A DNA stretch of 33,319 nt from Spirochaetales bacterium. GTDB lineage: Bacteria; Spirochaetota; Spirochaetia; Treponematales; Treponemataceae. The position numbers and the translations under genes were made by a program. Where the stretch lies: positions 1 through 33,319 of the forward strand of contig JAUNWH010000033.1 of the NCBI GenBank assembly GCA_030540405.1, given 5' to 3'. How positions within the stretch are numbered: the stretch's first letter is position 1; every line of letters starts with the position of its first letter. Below, one piece after another: positions 24,173-32,410 of this stretch. The notes under the pieces were generated by a model. The model had not been told where the DNA came from and made no database searches. It saw only the letters and a list, made by a program, of their open reading frames with translations.

Positions 24173-24616
24173 ATGACCGATCGCTTTACTTACGCCCAGC
24201 AAAAACTTCTTGCCCTTGTAGAAGCCCGCCAACTTCGCTCTTGGTGCTTAGAACGAAATTTGCCCCACGCAAGTCTTTACAAACTTGCAGTAGGGCAGAG
24301 CGTACCCACATTCAAGGCAATCAGCTATCTTGTGCTGTATTTTGCTCCTGCCGAATGGCTTTTCTTTACGGACGAAGAAATACCGTATCCAATCCGCACT
24401 CTTCCTGAATGGAATCCCGATGATACTTCTGTCTTTATCCAGCAGCACAAAAAAGACTGGAAGCAGACTGCTCAGAAGTACGGCATTGAAGAAGAAAATT
24501 CCAGGAATATCTTTGTGAACAGGCGGGCAAACTTCACGCTCTTGCAGATGAGACGAATGGCGGGGAAGGTGAACCCGGAAGTGTGGTTTGTAAAAAACTT
24601 TGATGATGATAAATAA
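24173..24616 (+). CDS. Probable HTH regulator
   Basis: This 147-aa protein starts 1 nt after the preceding stop. Residues ~10-65 (LLALVEARQLRSWCLERNLP, then SLYKLAVGQSVPTFKAISYL) fit a helix-turn-helix of the Cro/C1 or transposase-repressor type, with recognition helix SLYKLAVG followed by a third helix. The rest is basic and aromatic (FVNRRANFTLLQMRRMAGK) and may also contact nucleic acid. It is encoded directly before the CIS genes, after an 83-bp gap that holds a promoter-like sequence, so it is a candidate regulator of them or of the divergent operon. The family assignment is tentative. Confidence 0.6.
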   Translation: MTDRFTYAQQKLLALVEARQLRSWCLERNLPHASLYKLAVGQSVPTFKAISYLVLYFAPAEWLFFTDEEIPYPIRTLPEWNPDDTSVFIQQHKKDWKQTAQKYGIEEENSRNIFVNRRANFTLLQMRRMAGKVNPEVWFVKNFDDDK

Positions 24617-24654
24617 TATACAAAAATCGAGAAATAGGTTAAAGTGTGTATTAG

Positions 24655-24681
24655 TTGATTCATTATTTGTTGAGTTATAAT
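24655..24681 (+). promoter_or_regulatory. Candidate promoter of the CIS operon
   Basis: TTGATT (24655-24660) and a perfect TATAAT (24676-24681) are separated by 15 bp. Transcription would start about 12 nt before the ATG at 24700. The short spacer makes this a tentative call. Confidence 0.4.
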
Positions 24682-24699
24682 GAATGGCTGAGAACAACA

Positions 24700-25116
24700 A
24701 TGCGTAATATTTTAGGAAAAGGCTGGGCTTTCCCAGTGACGACGGACATTCATGGAAATATTGCTTCCTCAAGTTATGAAAAGAGTGTGGAAGAGTCTAT
24801 TCGTATTATTCTGGGAACCACACCTGGAGAGCGTGTGATGAACCCTGATTTTGGATGCAAAATCAATGATATAATTTTTTCTCCAAATTCTTCAAAAACT
24901 ATTTCTCTTGCTATTCATTATATTGAAGAGGCTATCGTAAAATGGGAGCCAAGAGTTATTTTAAAGAATATTACAGGTGATTTTGATCCTGACAAGTCCG
25001 GACTCATAAATATAAAAATTGATTATGAGATTCGGTCTGTAAATACATTTTTTAATATGGTTTATCCATTTTATTTAGAGAGAGGTGAACGTGATTCCAA
25101 CGGTCAACTTAGATGA
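24700..25116 (+). CDS. CIS baseplate wedge protein, GPW/gp25 family
   Basis: This is 138 aa from the ATG at 24700; a TTG at 24655 would extend it but lacks support. The gp25 signature is clear: KSVEESIRIILGTTPGERVM (residues ~28-47), then NPDFGC, and later IEEAIVKWEPRVIL. In T4 phage, T6SS (TssE) and extracellular CIS (Afp9/Pvc9) this protein starts sheath assembly at the baseplate. It is the first structural gene of the cluster and overlaps the baseplate J gene, a standard pairing. The C-terminus is slightly longer than the core domain. Confidence 0.9.
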   Translation: MRNILGKGWAFPVTTDIHGNIASSSYEKSVEESIRIILGTTPGERVMNPDFGCKINDIIFSPNSSKTISLAIHYIEEAIVKWEPRVILKNITGDFDPDKSGLINIKIDYEIRSVNTFFNMVYPFYLERGERDSNGQLR

Positions 25117-28057
25117 TAGAACTTTTGATGACATAAAAAATGAAGCTATTCGATTAATTCCTCGCTATTGCCCTGAATGGACAAATCATAATGAGTCTGA
25201 TCCTGGAATAACTTTAATTGAGTTATTCTCATGGATGACGGAAATGACTCTCTATAGATTAAACAAAGTTCCTGCAAAAACATATCTTTCAATGCTGGAA
25301 CTTATTGGTCTCTCATTAACTGCTCCTCAAAGTGCAAGGGCAATTATACAGTTTTTTCCTGTTGAAAACTGTAATAAGAATATTTTAATAAAATCCGGAA
25401 CAAAAGTAGCTGCCATTGAAAGTGAGAAAGAACCTATTATTTTTGAGACAGAAAATAGTGTCACGGTTCGCGATACAAACATAATAAGTTGTGTAAATAG
25501 GAATGGAGAAAATTGGTCCGAGGTATGTTCCGAAGGTTCTGATATACATGAATTTGCGTTGTTTGATACAAAGAATGCTGTAGAACATATTTTATATATT
25601 TCTTCGCCAATATTGAAATATCTTTCAGAGGGGCATGGAATACAAATATCGTTTGATTCGGTAAATGAGATTACTTCTGTTAGTGATGAAATTATAAATC
25701 ATTTGTATTTTGAATATTGGGATGGGCAGCAATGGCAGGAAATCGAGTCTTTGTCTTCTGTAAGTGGCATAAAAAAGAAAGATAATGTAATTTATTTAAA
25801 AGGTCCCATTGATATTCAGCCATGTAAAATAAAAGATGTTGATGATTTGTTTATCCGTGCAGTTCTTTCAGATATTCCAGAGAACTATAATACCTTCTTT
25901 GTAAAAAAAATTACATTGAAAAGTATCTTTTTTGGTGAAGGCTTTATCCCTGATTTATGCATTTCAAATTCAAATGGCGTATATTCAGTAACAGATATGA
26001 ATAATTCATTTATGCTGTTCTCTGAAAATCCGTCCTTCAATGAAACATTTTATATTTCAGCTGATGAAATATTCAAAAATAAAAATTCTCTTGTAAAAAT
26101 TTCTTTCACATTTAGTGAAACTTATGTTCCTGAAGCAGATAATGAGAATGCTTTGTTTGCATACGAATATTGGAACGGAAAGGATTGGATAAAACTTGAT
26201 GGCGAGAAAAATAATTTTACGGATGGTACGTTTGGTTTTAAACAGGGTGGAATCGTAAGTTTCCAAATTCCAAAAGATATATCACAGGTATCTATTAATA
26301 ACGAAGAACATTTGTGGTTAAGAATTCGGTTAATTACAAAAGATTTTGCGATTGGCGGGAATTATGTTCAGAATGAGAAAGGTACTTGGGAATGGCATTT
26401 TGGTTCACGCGTTCAATCTCCGCTTTTGAATAAAATTAGGATTACATATAACGCTCCTGTTCAGTTGCCGCAAAAACTCTATTCATGCAGCAATTTTAAA
26501 TGGATTAATCTTTTTGACAAAACTGATAAAAATAAGGGCGACTTAAAGCTTTTCGATATAGAAGAGGATGAACTACCTGCTTTATACATGGGGTTTAATA
26601 ATAAAATATCTGAAGGTTCGTTTTCTGTTTATTTTAGGATAAATGAGGATGGAAAAGCCAGAAAAGCAAAGGACTTAGACTTGGAATTCTTGAGCCTGAC
26701 AAAACCAAAGGAGAATGATTCAAGGTGGGTTGTTCTGGAATGGCAGTGTTGGAATGGAGAAAAATGGGAGAAAATAGAGGCAAGCGATTTTACAGATAGC
26801 TTTCATGAATCTGGATTTATTAATTTTATTGTTCCCGAAGGATTGAAGGTCGCCTCGTTTTTTAATAAACAAGGTTTTTGGTTAAGATGTGTTAAATTGA
26901 ATGGGAGTTTTGAAAAAGTTCCTGTTATAAAGTCCATTATCATTAATTCTGTTTATGCAGCGAATCAAGATACATATAAAAATGAGATACTGGGATCAGC
27001 GAATGGCGCACCGAATCAAATCTGTAATGTTTCTCATCCGCATTTGTTACCAGGAATAAAACTTTCAATTAATGAAAATTCTATTCCAAGTAATAATGAA
27101 CTTAAAATTATGAAGGAAGATGGTATAGAACAACCGTATAAAGAAACGGATAAAGGCATTTGGGTAACATATAAGGAAGTTCCTAATTTTTATAATTCAA
27201 CTTCGTTTTCTCGACATTTTGTCGTTGATTATGCGACCGGGAAAATTATGTTTGGAGATGGTATTCATGGTATAAATCCTCCGAAAGGAAAATTCAATAT
27301 TCGTGCTGATGAATATAAAGTTGGGGGTGGCGAAAAGGGAAATATTGCGGCACATAAAATTCAGTTTATGACGCAGAGTATTCCATATATCGCAGGTTGT
27401 GATAATCCTTTTGCCTCGGAGGGTGGTTGTGATATGGAAACTGTAGACAGCCTAAAATCCCGGGCTGCGGGGGTATTCAAGAGTTTGAATAGAGCTGTTA
27501 CGGCCGATGATTTTCAGTGGTTAAGCCGAGAGGCTTCTAGCTCCGTGGGAAGGGCATATTGTCCAAAAAAGAAAACAAAGAATGGAGAGATAAGAACGAT
27601 AATTATTCCGGAGATTGATTCTGGTAGCACATACGAAACAAAACTTATGCCTTCAAGAGAGTTAATTAGGAGAGTTAGAAATTATCTTGATGATAGGAAA
27701 ATTGTTGGAAACAAGATTGTTGTTTCGGCTCCTTGTTACAGGAATTTTAGTATCAAAATTATGCTTGAATTCAAGAGTAACATATTTGATTTTGAAGTTG
27801 AAAAACAGAAGATAAAAGAAAATCTGATACTCTTCTTTCATTCTCTTGTTGGTTCTAATGGGCAAGGTTGGGAATTTGGAAAAACTGTTACAGTGGGTGC
27901 AATTCTGAAACAGCTCGAAAAAATAAATTCAATTTTATCTGTGAATGAGACACAGATTTTTGATATTGACGCGAATGTTTCTGTTGATGAGCTGTCATTG
28001 AAAGATGACGAGCTTCCGTATTTAAGTTCTGTTATGATTATTGAGAAAGGAAAGTAG
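25091..28057 (+). CDS. CIS baseplate protein, gpJ/Afp11-like
   Basis: This is 988 aa from the GTG at 25091 (AGAGAG 6 nt upstream); the GTG at 25085 is possible. The N-terminus, FDDIKNEAIRLIPRYCPEW then NESDPGITLIELFSWMTEM, is typical of the large baseplate-assembly proteins of extracellular CIS. The C-terminal core has FGDGIHG (near 724), VGGGEKGN and SLNRAVTADDF (near 800), the gpJ signature. Between them lie three related Trp-rich modules: YWDGQQWQEI (~210), YWNGKDWIKL (~362) and CWNGEKWEKI (~556). It builds the inner baseplate together with gp25. It overlaps gp25 by 26 nt, and the next gene follows after 2 nt. Confidence 0.9.
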   Translation: MIPTVNLDDRTFDDIKNEAIRLIPRYCPEWTNHNESDPGITLIELFSWMTEMTLYRLNKVPAKTYLSMLELIGLSLTAPQSARAIIQFFPVENCNKNILIKSGTKVAAIESEKEPIIFETENSVTVRDTNIISCVNRNGENWSEVCSEGSDIHEFALFDTKNAVEHILYISSPILKYLSEGHGIQISFDSVNEITSVSDEIINHLYFEYWDGQQWQEIESLSSVSGIKKKDNVIYLKGPIDIQPCKIKDVDDLFIRAVLSDIPENYNTFFVKKITLKSIFFGEGFIPDLCISNSNGVYSVTDMNNSFMLFSENPSFNETFYISADEIFKNKNSLVKISFTFSETYVPEADNENALFAYEYWNGKDWIKLDGEKNNFTDGTFGFKQGGIVSFQIPKDISQVSINNEEHLWLRIRLITKDFAIGGNYVQNEKGTWEWHFGSRVQSPLLNKIRITYNAPVQLPQKLYSCSNFKWINLFDKTDKNKGDLKLFDIEEDELPALYMGFNNKISEGSFSVYFRINEDGKARKAKDLDLEFLSLTKPKENDSRWVVLEWQCWNGEKWEKIEASDFTDSFHESGFINFIVPEGLKVASFFNKQGFWLRCVKLNGSFEKVPVIKSIIINSVYAANQDTYKNEILGSANGAPNQICNVSHPHLLPGIKLSINENSIPSNNELKIMKEDGIEQPYKETDKGIWVTYKEVPNFYNSTSFSRHFVVDYATGKIMFGDGIHGINPPKGKFNIRADEYKVGGGEKGNIAAHKIQFMTQSIPYIAGCDNPFASEGGCDMETVDSLKSRAAGVFKSLNRAVTADDFQWLSREASSSVGRAYCPKKKTKNGEIRTIIIPEIDSGSTYETKLMPSRELIRRVRNYLDDRKIVGNKIVVSAPCYRNFSIKIMLEFKSNIFDFEVEKQKIKENLILFFHSLVGSNGQGWEFGKTVTVGAILKQLEKINSILSVNETQIFDIDANVSVDELSLKDDELPYLSSVMIIEKGK

Positions 28058-28059
28058 AT

Positions 28060-28554
28060 ATGGAACAATCTGAGATTATTTGTGGTATATATAATGCGGC
28101 AGAAGATAAGATAAGGCAGATAAAAAACACGAATGATGTTATAATTAATGTTTTTGTAAAGGATTTGTGCCAATGTATGCTTGATAAGAGTGGACAGCGT
28201 ATTATTGTAGATGAACAGCAGTATGAGCAACCTGCGATGCACGAAATGTGTATAGGAGTTGTAATAAAAGGGAAAAATTTATCCGATGTTTTAAAAGCAT
28301 ACGGTAAGGTCTCGGTATATTTTAAGGATAATCCGTCGGTTGATATATCAAATTGGAAATGGCATGGGTGTTCTAGTGATAAAATTTATCTGGAACCTGT
28401 TGTCAGAAAGCTTGATTTGAGTAAAAATGGCTTCGATGGTGAATTCCATAAGTTTGAACTTTTGTATACCATAGATTTTAGTTTGAATTCACAAAAAGCA
28501 AACGAATTTAAACGCGTTGAGAAGCGTGATATTCGGGGATATGTGAAAAAATAA
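28060..28554 (+). CDS. Small CIS protein, possible tail terminator
   Basis: This 164-aa protein starts 2 nt after the gpJ stop and ends 16 nt before the sheath gene, so it is part of the same transcript. It is cytosolic, with a mixed α/β pattern: an N-terminal helix (IICGIYNAAEDKIRQIKN), β strands in the middle (MCIGVVIKGKNLSDVLKAY) and a strand-rich C-terminus (KFELLYTIDFSLNS). Position and size fit a tail-terminator or sheath-capping protein (Afp16/Pvc16, DUF4255 class), but I cannot see a decisive motif. A baseplate accessory protein is the alternative. Confidence 0.6.
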   Translation: MEQSEIICGIYNAAEDKIRQIKNTNDVIINVFVKDLCQCMLDKSGQRIIVDEQQYEQPAMHEMCIGVVIKGKNLSDVLKAYGKVSVYFKDNPSVDISNWKWHGCSSDKIYLEPVVRKLDLSKNGFDGEFHKFELLYTIDFSLNSQKANEFKRVEKRDIRGYVKK

Positions 28555-28570
28555 GATATAGGAGGAGAAA

Positions 28571-29776
28571 ATGCCTAGTTATCAAACTCCAGGTGTTTAT
28601 GTAGAAGAAGTGGAAGGTGGTTCAAAGCCTATTGAGGCTGGAGCGACCAATATTGTTGGATTTTTGGGAGTTGCAGAAAAAGGACCTGTTAATGAGGCTG
28701 TCCTTGTAACAAACTGGACTCAGTACACAAAAATCTTTGGAGGAATGCATACAGGTGGCTGGTTGGGACATGCTGTATATCAGTTTTTCCAGAATGGCGG
28801 AACAAAAGCCTATATCAATAATCTTGCCGAGCCGTCGAAAAAGACAAAGGCAAAAAATGACGAGCAGCCAGCAGAAGCTAAAGCAGAGTCTGAGACTGTG
28901 GAAATTAAGAATCCTGATAATATTGCGAAGCTTATTATTGGTAAAGATGAAGGTGTCGGTAAGAAAACTGGATTGTATCTTTTTGATCAGATTCAAGATA
29001 TTGCAATTGTTGCGGCCCCAGGTGTTACTGATCCAGCTGCACAAGATGCTATTTTAAGTCATTGTGAGAAAAATCGTTTCAGATTTGCCGTACTGGATAG
29101 TCCTGAAACTTTAGCAGCCGGAATTGATACGATGCCAAAACCACGGGATTCAATGATGGGAGCATATTATTTCCCTTGGATTTCTATGTATGATGCTGTT
29201 CAGGATAAGAATGTATATGCTCCACCGAGCGGTGGAATTTGTGGAATTTATGGTCGGGTTGATGGAACTCGTGGTGTTCATAAAGCTCCTGCAAATGAAA
29301 TCTTTAGAACAGCCTTGGGACTTAAATATAATCTAACGGATGCAGAGCAGGAGTTGTTAAATCCAAAAGGTATCAACTGTATTCGTGATTTCCCTGGCCG
29401 AGGAATTCGCGTATGGGGTGCAAGAACAATCAGTTCTAATCCTGAATGGCGTTATGTGAATGTTCGTCGTCTTTTCTGTATGGTTGAACAGGCATTACAG
29501 AATGGTACGAATTGGGTTGTCTTTGAACCTAACACACGAGATTTATGGAAAAAAATCACTCGTAACATTACTGCGTTCCTTTTGAATCTGTGGAGAACAG
29601 GAGCTTTGTTTGGCGACACGCCGGAAGAGGCTTTTTATGTGCGATGTGATGATGAATTGAACCCTCCTGAATCTATTGATGCAGGATATGTTGTTTGTGA
29701 AATAGGTTTGGCACCCGCAAAACCTGCTGAATTTGTTGTATTCAGAGTTTCACAAAAAGCAATGGGTGAGGAATAA
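28571..29776 (+). CDS. Contractile tail sheath protein
   Basis: This 401-aa protein has the classic sheath ends. The N-terminus is MPSYQTPGVYVEEVEGGS, with GFLGVAEKGP and YQFFQNGGTKAYI. The C-terminus has GARTISSNPEWRYVNVRRL, WVVFEPNTRDLWKKI and EEAFYVRCDDELNPP. These are the segments that exchange strands between subunits so the sheath contracts as a unit. Residues ~95-130 form a Lys/Glu/Ala-rich insert probably exposed on the surface. It is short like the sheaths of extracellular CIS (Afp2-4), not T6SS TssB/C. GGAGGAG lies just before the ATG. Only one sheath gene is present here, whereas Afp has three. Confidence 0.95.
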   Translation: MPSYQTPGVYVEEVEGGSKPIEAGATNIVGFLGVAEKGPVNEAVLVTNWTQYTKIFGGMHTGGWLGHAVYQFFQNGGTKAYINNLAEPSKKTKAKNDEQPAEAKAESETVEIKNPDNIAKLIIGKDEGVGKKTGLYLFDQIQDIAIVAAPGVTDPAAQDAILSHCEKNRFRFAVLDSPETLAAGIDTMPKPRDSMMGAYYFPWISMYDAVQDKNVYAPPSGGICGIYGRVDGTRGVHKAPANEIFRTALGLKYNLTDAEQELLNPKGINCIRDFPGRGIRVWGARTISSNPEWRYVNVRRLFCMVEQALQNGTNWVVFEPNTRDLWKKITRNITAFLLNLWRTGALFGDTPEEAFYVRCDDELNPPESIDAGYVVCEIGLAPAKPAEFVVFRVSQKAMGEE

Positions 29777-29783
29777 TAAACAA

Positions 29784-29802
29784 AGAAGTTCGTTGAACTT
29801 CT
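29784..29802 (+). terminator. Perfect hairpin between sheath and tube genes
   Basis: AGAAGTTC-GTT-GAACTTCT gives a perfect 8-bp stem with a 3-nt loop, followed by AAAAATATT. There is no T-run on the plus strand, so it is more likely an RNA-processing or attenuation element adjusting sheath:tube ratio than a full terminator. Confidence 0.45.
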
Positions 29803-29830
29803 AAAAATATTACAAGGAGAAGTACGGAAG

Positions 29831-30259
29831 ATGGCTGATTATTTACCAACTACCAAGGCTTACTTTAAGGTTGAAATTGATGGAATTGATTATGGTAATT
29901 TCGTATCAATTTCAGGTTTGGGCGCAACTGCTGAGGTTGCAGATGATATGGGCGGAATGGATAAGAATCCTAGAAAAGTTGTGGGAAAAGTAAAATACGA
30001 TACCGTAAAAATGACCCGCAATAGCGATCCTCGCGACAAGGTTCTGAAAGACTGGTGGAAGACTGTTGAGCGCGGAAATCCTGAGCAGAAATCTATTTCC
30101 ATTGTCTTTATGGATCGTGACGGAGTTACAGAGATTCAGAGACGAAACTTGTTTAACTGTGTTCCATGTGCTTGGAGTATAAGTGACTTGGGCAGTGGTG
30201 AGCAAGGTGTAAATCAGGAAACTATTTCTATTGTGTACGAAAATGCAGAATGGGCATAG
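29831..30259 (+). CDS. Contractile tail tube protein, gp19/Hcp-like
   Basis: This 142-aa protein has the T4 gp19-type tube fold: ADYLPTTKAYFKVEIDGID, NFVSISGLGATAEVAD, a mid β-hairpin, DKVLKDWWKTVERG, then CVPCAWSISDLGSGEQGVN and a closing strand ETISIVYENAEW. Hexamers of such proteins stack into the inner tube that is driven through the target membrane. AAGGAG at 29814-29819 is the ribosome binding site. It follows the sheath after a hairpin. Only one tube gene is in the window; extracellular CIS often have two (Afp1 and Afp5). Confidence 0.95.
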   Translation: MADYLPTTKAYFKVEIDGIDYGNFVSISGLGATAEVADDMGGMDKNPRKVVGKVKYDTVKMTRNSDPRDKVLKDWWKTVERGNPEQKSISIVFMDRDGVTEIQRRNLFNCVPCAWSISDLGSGEQGVNQETISIVYENAEWA

Positions 30260-30303
30260 GTCTATTTATAAATTTAAAATATGAACGCACAAGGAGTGGA
30301 TCT

Positions 30304-31602
30304 GTGAGGAAACTTATTAAAAAAATAATTTGTATATTTTTTTTTATCGGCTTGCTCGCAGGTCCACTATTTGCTTTTGGAAATAAAAGTTTAAAAGCTC
30401 CACAAGCTGATAAAAAATCAAAAAATGTAATAAATATGCAGGAATACTATGATAATTTAAGTGACATGGTTCCTGCCATAATTTTTCTTTCGCCAGACGG
30501 CACGACAGGAATTTCTGATGAATTGCTGGAGCTTTTTCATACAGAACTAAAACTCCAGATGGTTTTAAATTCATATTTTAAGCCAGTGTCAATGACAAAG
30601 TACCTTGACGGAAAATATACGGAAAAAAAAGAAAGAAATCTCTTTCAGTTTTTTAATGGAATCAAGGGAGAGCGTTATCAAGTTAATTTAAGAGGAATTT
30701 GTAAACCGAAGCTTTTTAAATGTGGTGAAAATTATATTGTATATATTGCAATTTTTCCATTTGATAACTCTGGTTATCCAATAACTTCACTTAGAATCAT
30801 AAGAAAAGAAAAAGAAATCAAAGATGCGGTTTCAAATTGTCTTTTTGAGCTTAATCTGCTTATGCAGAAACATGAGCAAAGGAAAGTAAAACTGGCAATT
30901 AATCCCTTTGAGATTTCGTGCAGGACTTTGGTTGAACAAAAAACAGGGGAATTTGATTTTATAAAAACTTCATTTTCAAATCAAGAAGGCATAGAATTAA
31001 AAGAGACAGACGATATGTTCAGCTATGTATTTGCACATCTGGCAACGGCAACAGGTCTGTATTCGGCTAGTCCAATGGGAATGATACCCGAGTATGTCAC
31101 TGCAAAAACTACATCGACATTAGTTTCTACGCAGTCTGATTATCTTATAAATGCAAAACTTGTTTTATCGGATAAAATGAATGTCATAACACTGAACCTA
31201 ATCAAAACTGATTCCGGAGTATTGGTAAAGACAGTCAAGTTTTTTACAAAAAAACTTGATGTTGAAGAAGTATGGAAGTTTACAAATTATTTTCTTTCCG
31301 AAATTACAAAATCAATCTACTCTGAAAAAAATTATAAGCTTCTAAATGATATTTCTATTGGTGGAAAAGCATTTTATAAAAATGGAATGTTTGCAGGTTG
31401 GAATTTGATAGATAATTTTCCGATTCCTGCAGAGAATTCGCTTATCAACACAGGAACAATGTTAATAAGTGATTTAAATAGTAATCCGAATAATTTTTAT
31501 TCAAACAAAAATGATGATTTGTTTATTTTTGTGAATAATAATGAGATAAAAATATTCAGAGGAAGGGAAGGAGCGTATGTATGGAACTTACTAGAAAAAT
31601 AG
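30304..31602 (+). CDS. Exported protein embedded in the CIS operon
   Basis: This is 432 aa from a GTG at 30304, with AAGGAG (30291-30296) 7 nt upstream. An ATG at 30250 in the same frame would add 18 residues before the signal and is less likely. The N-terminus (VRKLIKKIICIFFFIGLLAG, then PLFAF) is a clear signal peptide. The mature protein of ~410 residues is soluble, rich in Lys, Asn and Phe, and has no second membrane segment. Parts (ELLELFHTELKLQMVL, FFNGIKGERYQVNLRGIC, TGLYSASPMGMIPEY) suggest a mixed α/β periplasmic domain. I do not recognise the family. It lies between the tube and a lipoprotein that it overlaps, so both are made with the CIS. Confidence 0.75.
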   Translation: MRKLIKKIICIFFFIGLLAGPLFAFGNKSLKAPQADKKSKNVINMQEYYDNLSDMVPAIIFLSPDGTTGISDELLELFHTELKLQMVLNSYFKPVSMTKYLDGKYTEKKERNLFQFFNGIKGERYQVNLRGICKPKLFKCGENYIVYIAIFPFDNSGYPITSLRIIRKEKEIKDAVSNCLFELNLLMQKHEQRKVKLAINPFEISCRTLVEQKTGEFDFIKTSFSNQEGIELKETDDMFSYVFAHLATATGLYSASPMGMIPEYVTAKTTSTLVSTQSDYLINAKLVLSDKMNVITLNLIKTDSGVLVKTVKFFTKKLDVEEVWKFTNYFLSEITKSIYSEKNYKLLNDISIGGKAFYKNGMFAGWNLIDNFPIPAENSLINTGTMLISDLNSNPNNFYSNKNDDLFIFVNNNEIKIFRGREGAYVWNLLEK

Positions 31603-32000
31603 CGCTTGCTATTTTGCCCATATTGTGTCTGTCATGTAAAACAACTATGGGGCCGATTGCAATGCAAGAGATAAAACCCCTTCCAAGAGAAGTTGTAATA
31701 GCAACTCCGATTGAATATGATCCAATCTATGCAGTGCTGAAAATCCGTGAAGTAGCAGAGGAAAATGGAGTTCAGAAGTATTTGTATGCAAAACTGGATG
31801 GTGATATTCCTGAAATTACGGCTGGCGTAATGGGGGAAATTTCTGTGGAAGCAACATTTTCTGAAGTCATAGGAACTTTTAAAGTTGTAAGTAAGGACGG
31901 AGGATTTGTACGAGGTTCTATTGAATCGCTAACTCATAAAGTTCCTTCAAATTCGTTCATCAGAATTCAGACAGGTCAGAAAGCAAAGGAAGTAAAATAA
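31581..32000 (+). CDS. Lipoprotein embedded in the CIS operon
   Basis: This 139-aa protein begins MELTRKIALAILPILCLSC: a basic end, a hydrophobic core and a lipobox-like LCLSC with the acylated Cys at residue 19. The mature ~120 residues are β-rich (VVIATPIEYDPIYAVLKIRE, LYAKLDGDIPEITAGVMGEI). AAGGAG at 31568-31573 is the ribosome binding site. It overlaps the exported-protein gene by 22 nt, so their expression is coupled. An envelope lipoprotein made with tube, sheath and baseplate suggests docking of the particle to a membrane. Function is inferred from position only. Confidence 0.8.
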   Translation: MELTRKIALAILPILCLSCKTTMGPIAMQEIKPLPREVVIATPIEYDPIYAVLKIREVAEENGVQKYLYAKLDGDIPEITAGVMGEISVEATFSEVIGTFKVVSKDGGFVRGSIESLTHKVPSNSFIRIQTGQKAKEVK

Positions 32001-32002
32001 GA

Positions 32003-32410
32003 ATGTCACATATATCGAAAATAGAAACGAAAATAAAAGACTTACGTTTCCTAAAAAAAGCTTGCGAAGCATTACAAATGGGATGCATAGAAGCGGCAGA
32101 AGGGAAAACTCTTACTTTATGCGGATATGGTAAAGGTGAAGAAATTGAAGGCTGTATTATGGAAATAAAAACAGGCTCAAAATACAGTATTGGTATCAGG
32201 AAAACAGGGCAGAACTATGAGTTTGTTGCTGATTGGTGGGCAATCGAAACTTTTACAGGGCAGAAACAAGAAGATTTGTTGAATAAAATAACAAGGCAGT
32301 ATGCTTATGAAACTGTTTTGGATAAAGTCAGGAATATGGGCTATTCTGTGGTCGAAGAAACTCAAGATTTGCAGCAGAACTTGAAATTGACGGTAAGACG
32401 ATGGAAATAA
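32003..32410 (+). CDS. DUF1257 / Ycf35-like protein
   Basis: This 135-aa protein matches the DUF1257 pattern along its length. It begins MSHISKIETKIKDLRFLKKACEAL and ends in YEFVADWW and ITRQYAYETVLDKVRNMGYS, with a closing LKLTVRRW strand. That family includes plastid Ycf35 and widely spread bacterial proteins of unknown biochemical role, often encoded with small or AAA+ partner proteins. It starts 2 nt after the lipoprotein and overlaps tail protein I by 10 nt, so it is embedded in the CIS operon. Its role in a CIS is unknown; it could be an assembly factor. I am fairly confident in the family, not in the function. Confidence 0.75.
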   Translation: MSHISKIETKIKDLRFLKKACEALQMGCIEAAEGKTLTLCGYGKGEEIEGCIMEIKTGSKYSIGIRKTGQNYEFVADWWAIETFTGQKQEDLLNKITRQYAYETVLDKVRNMGYSVVEETQDLQQNLKLTVRRWK

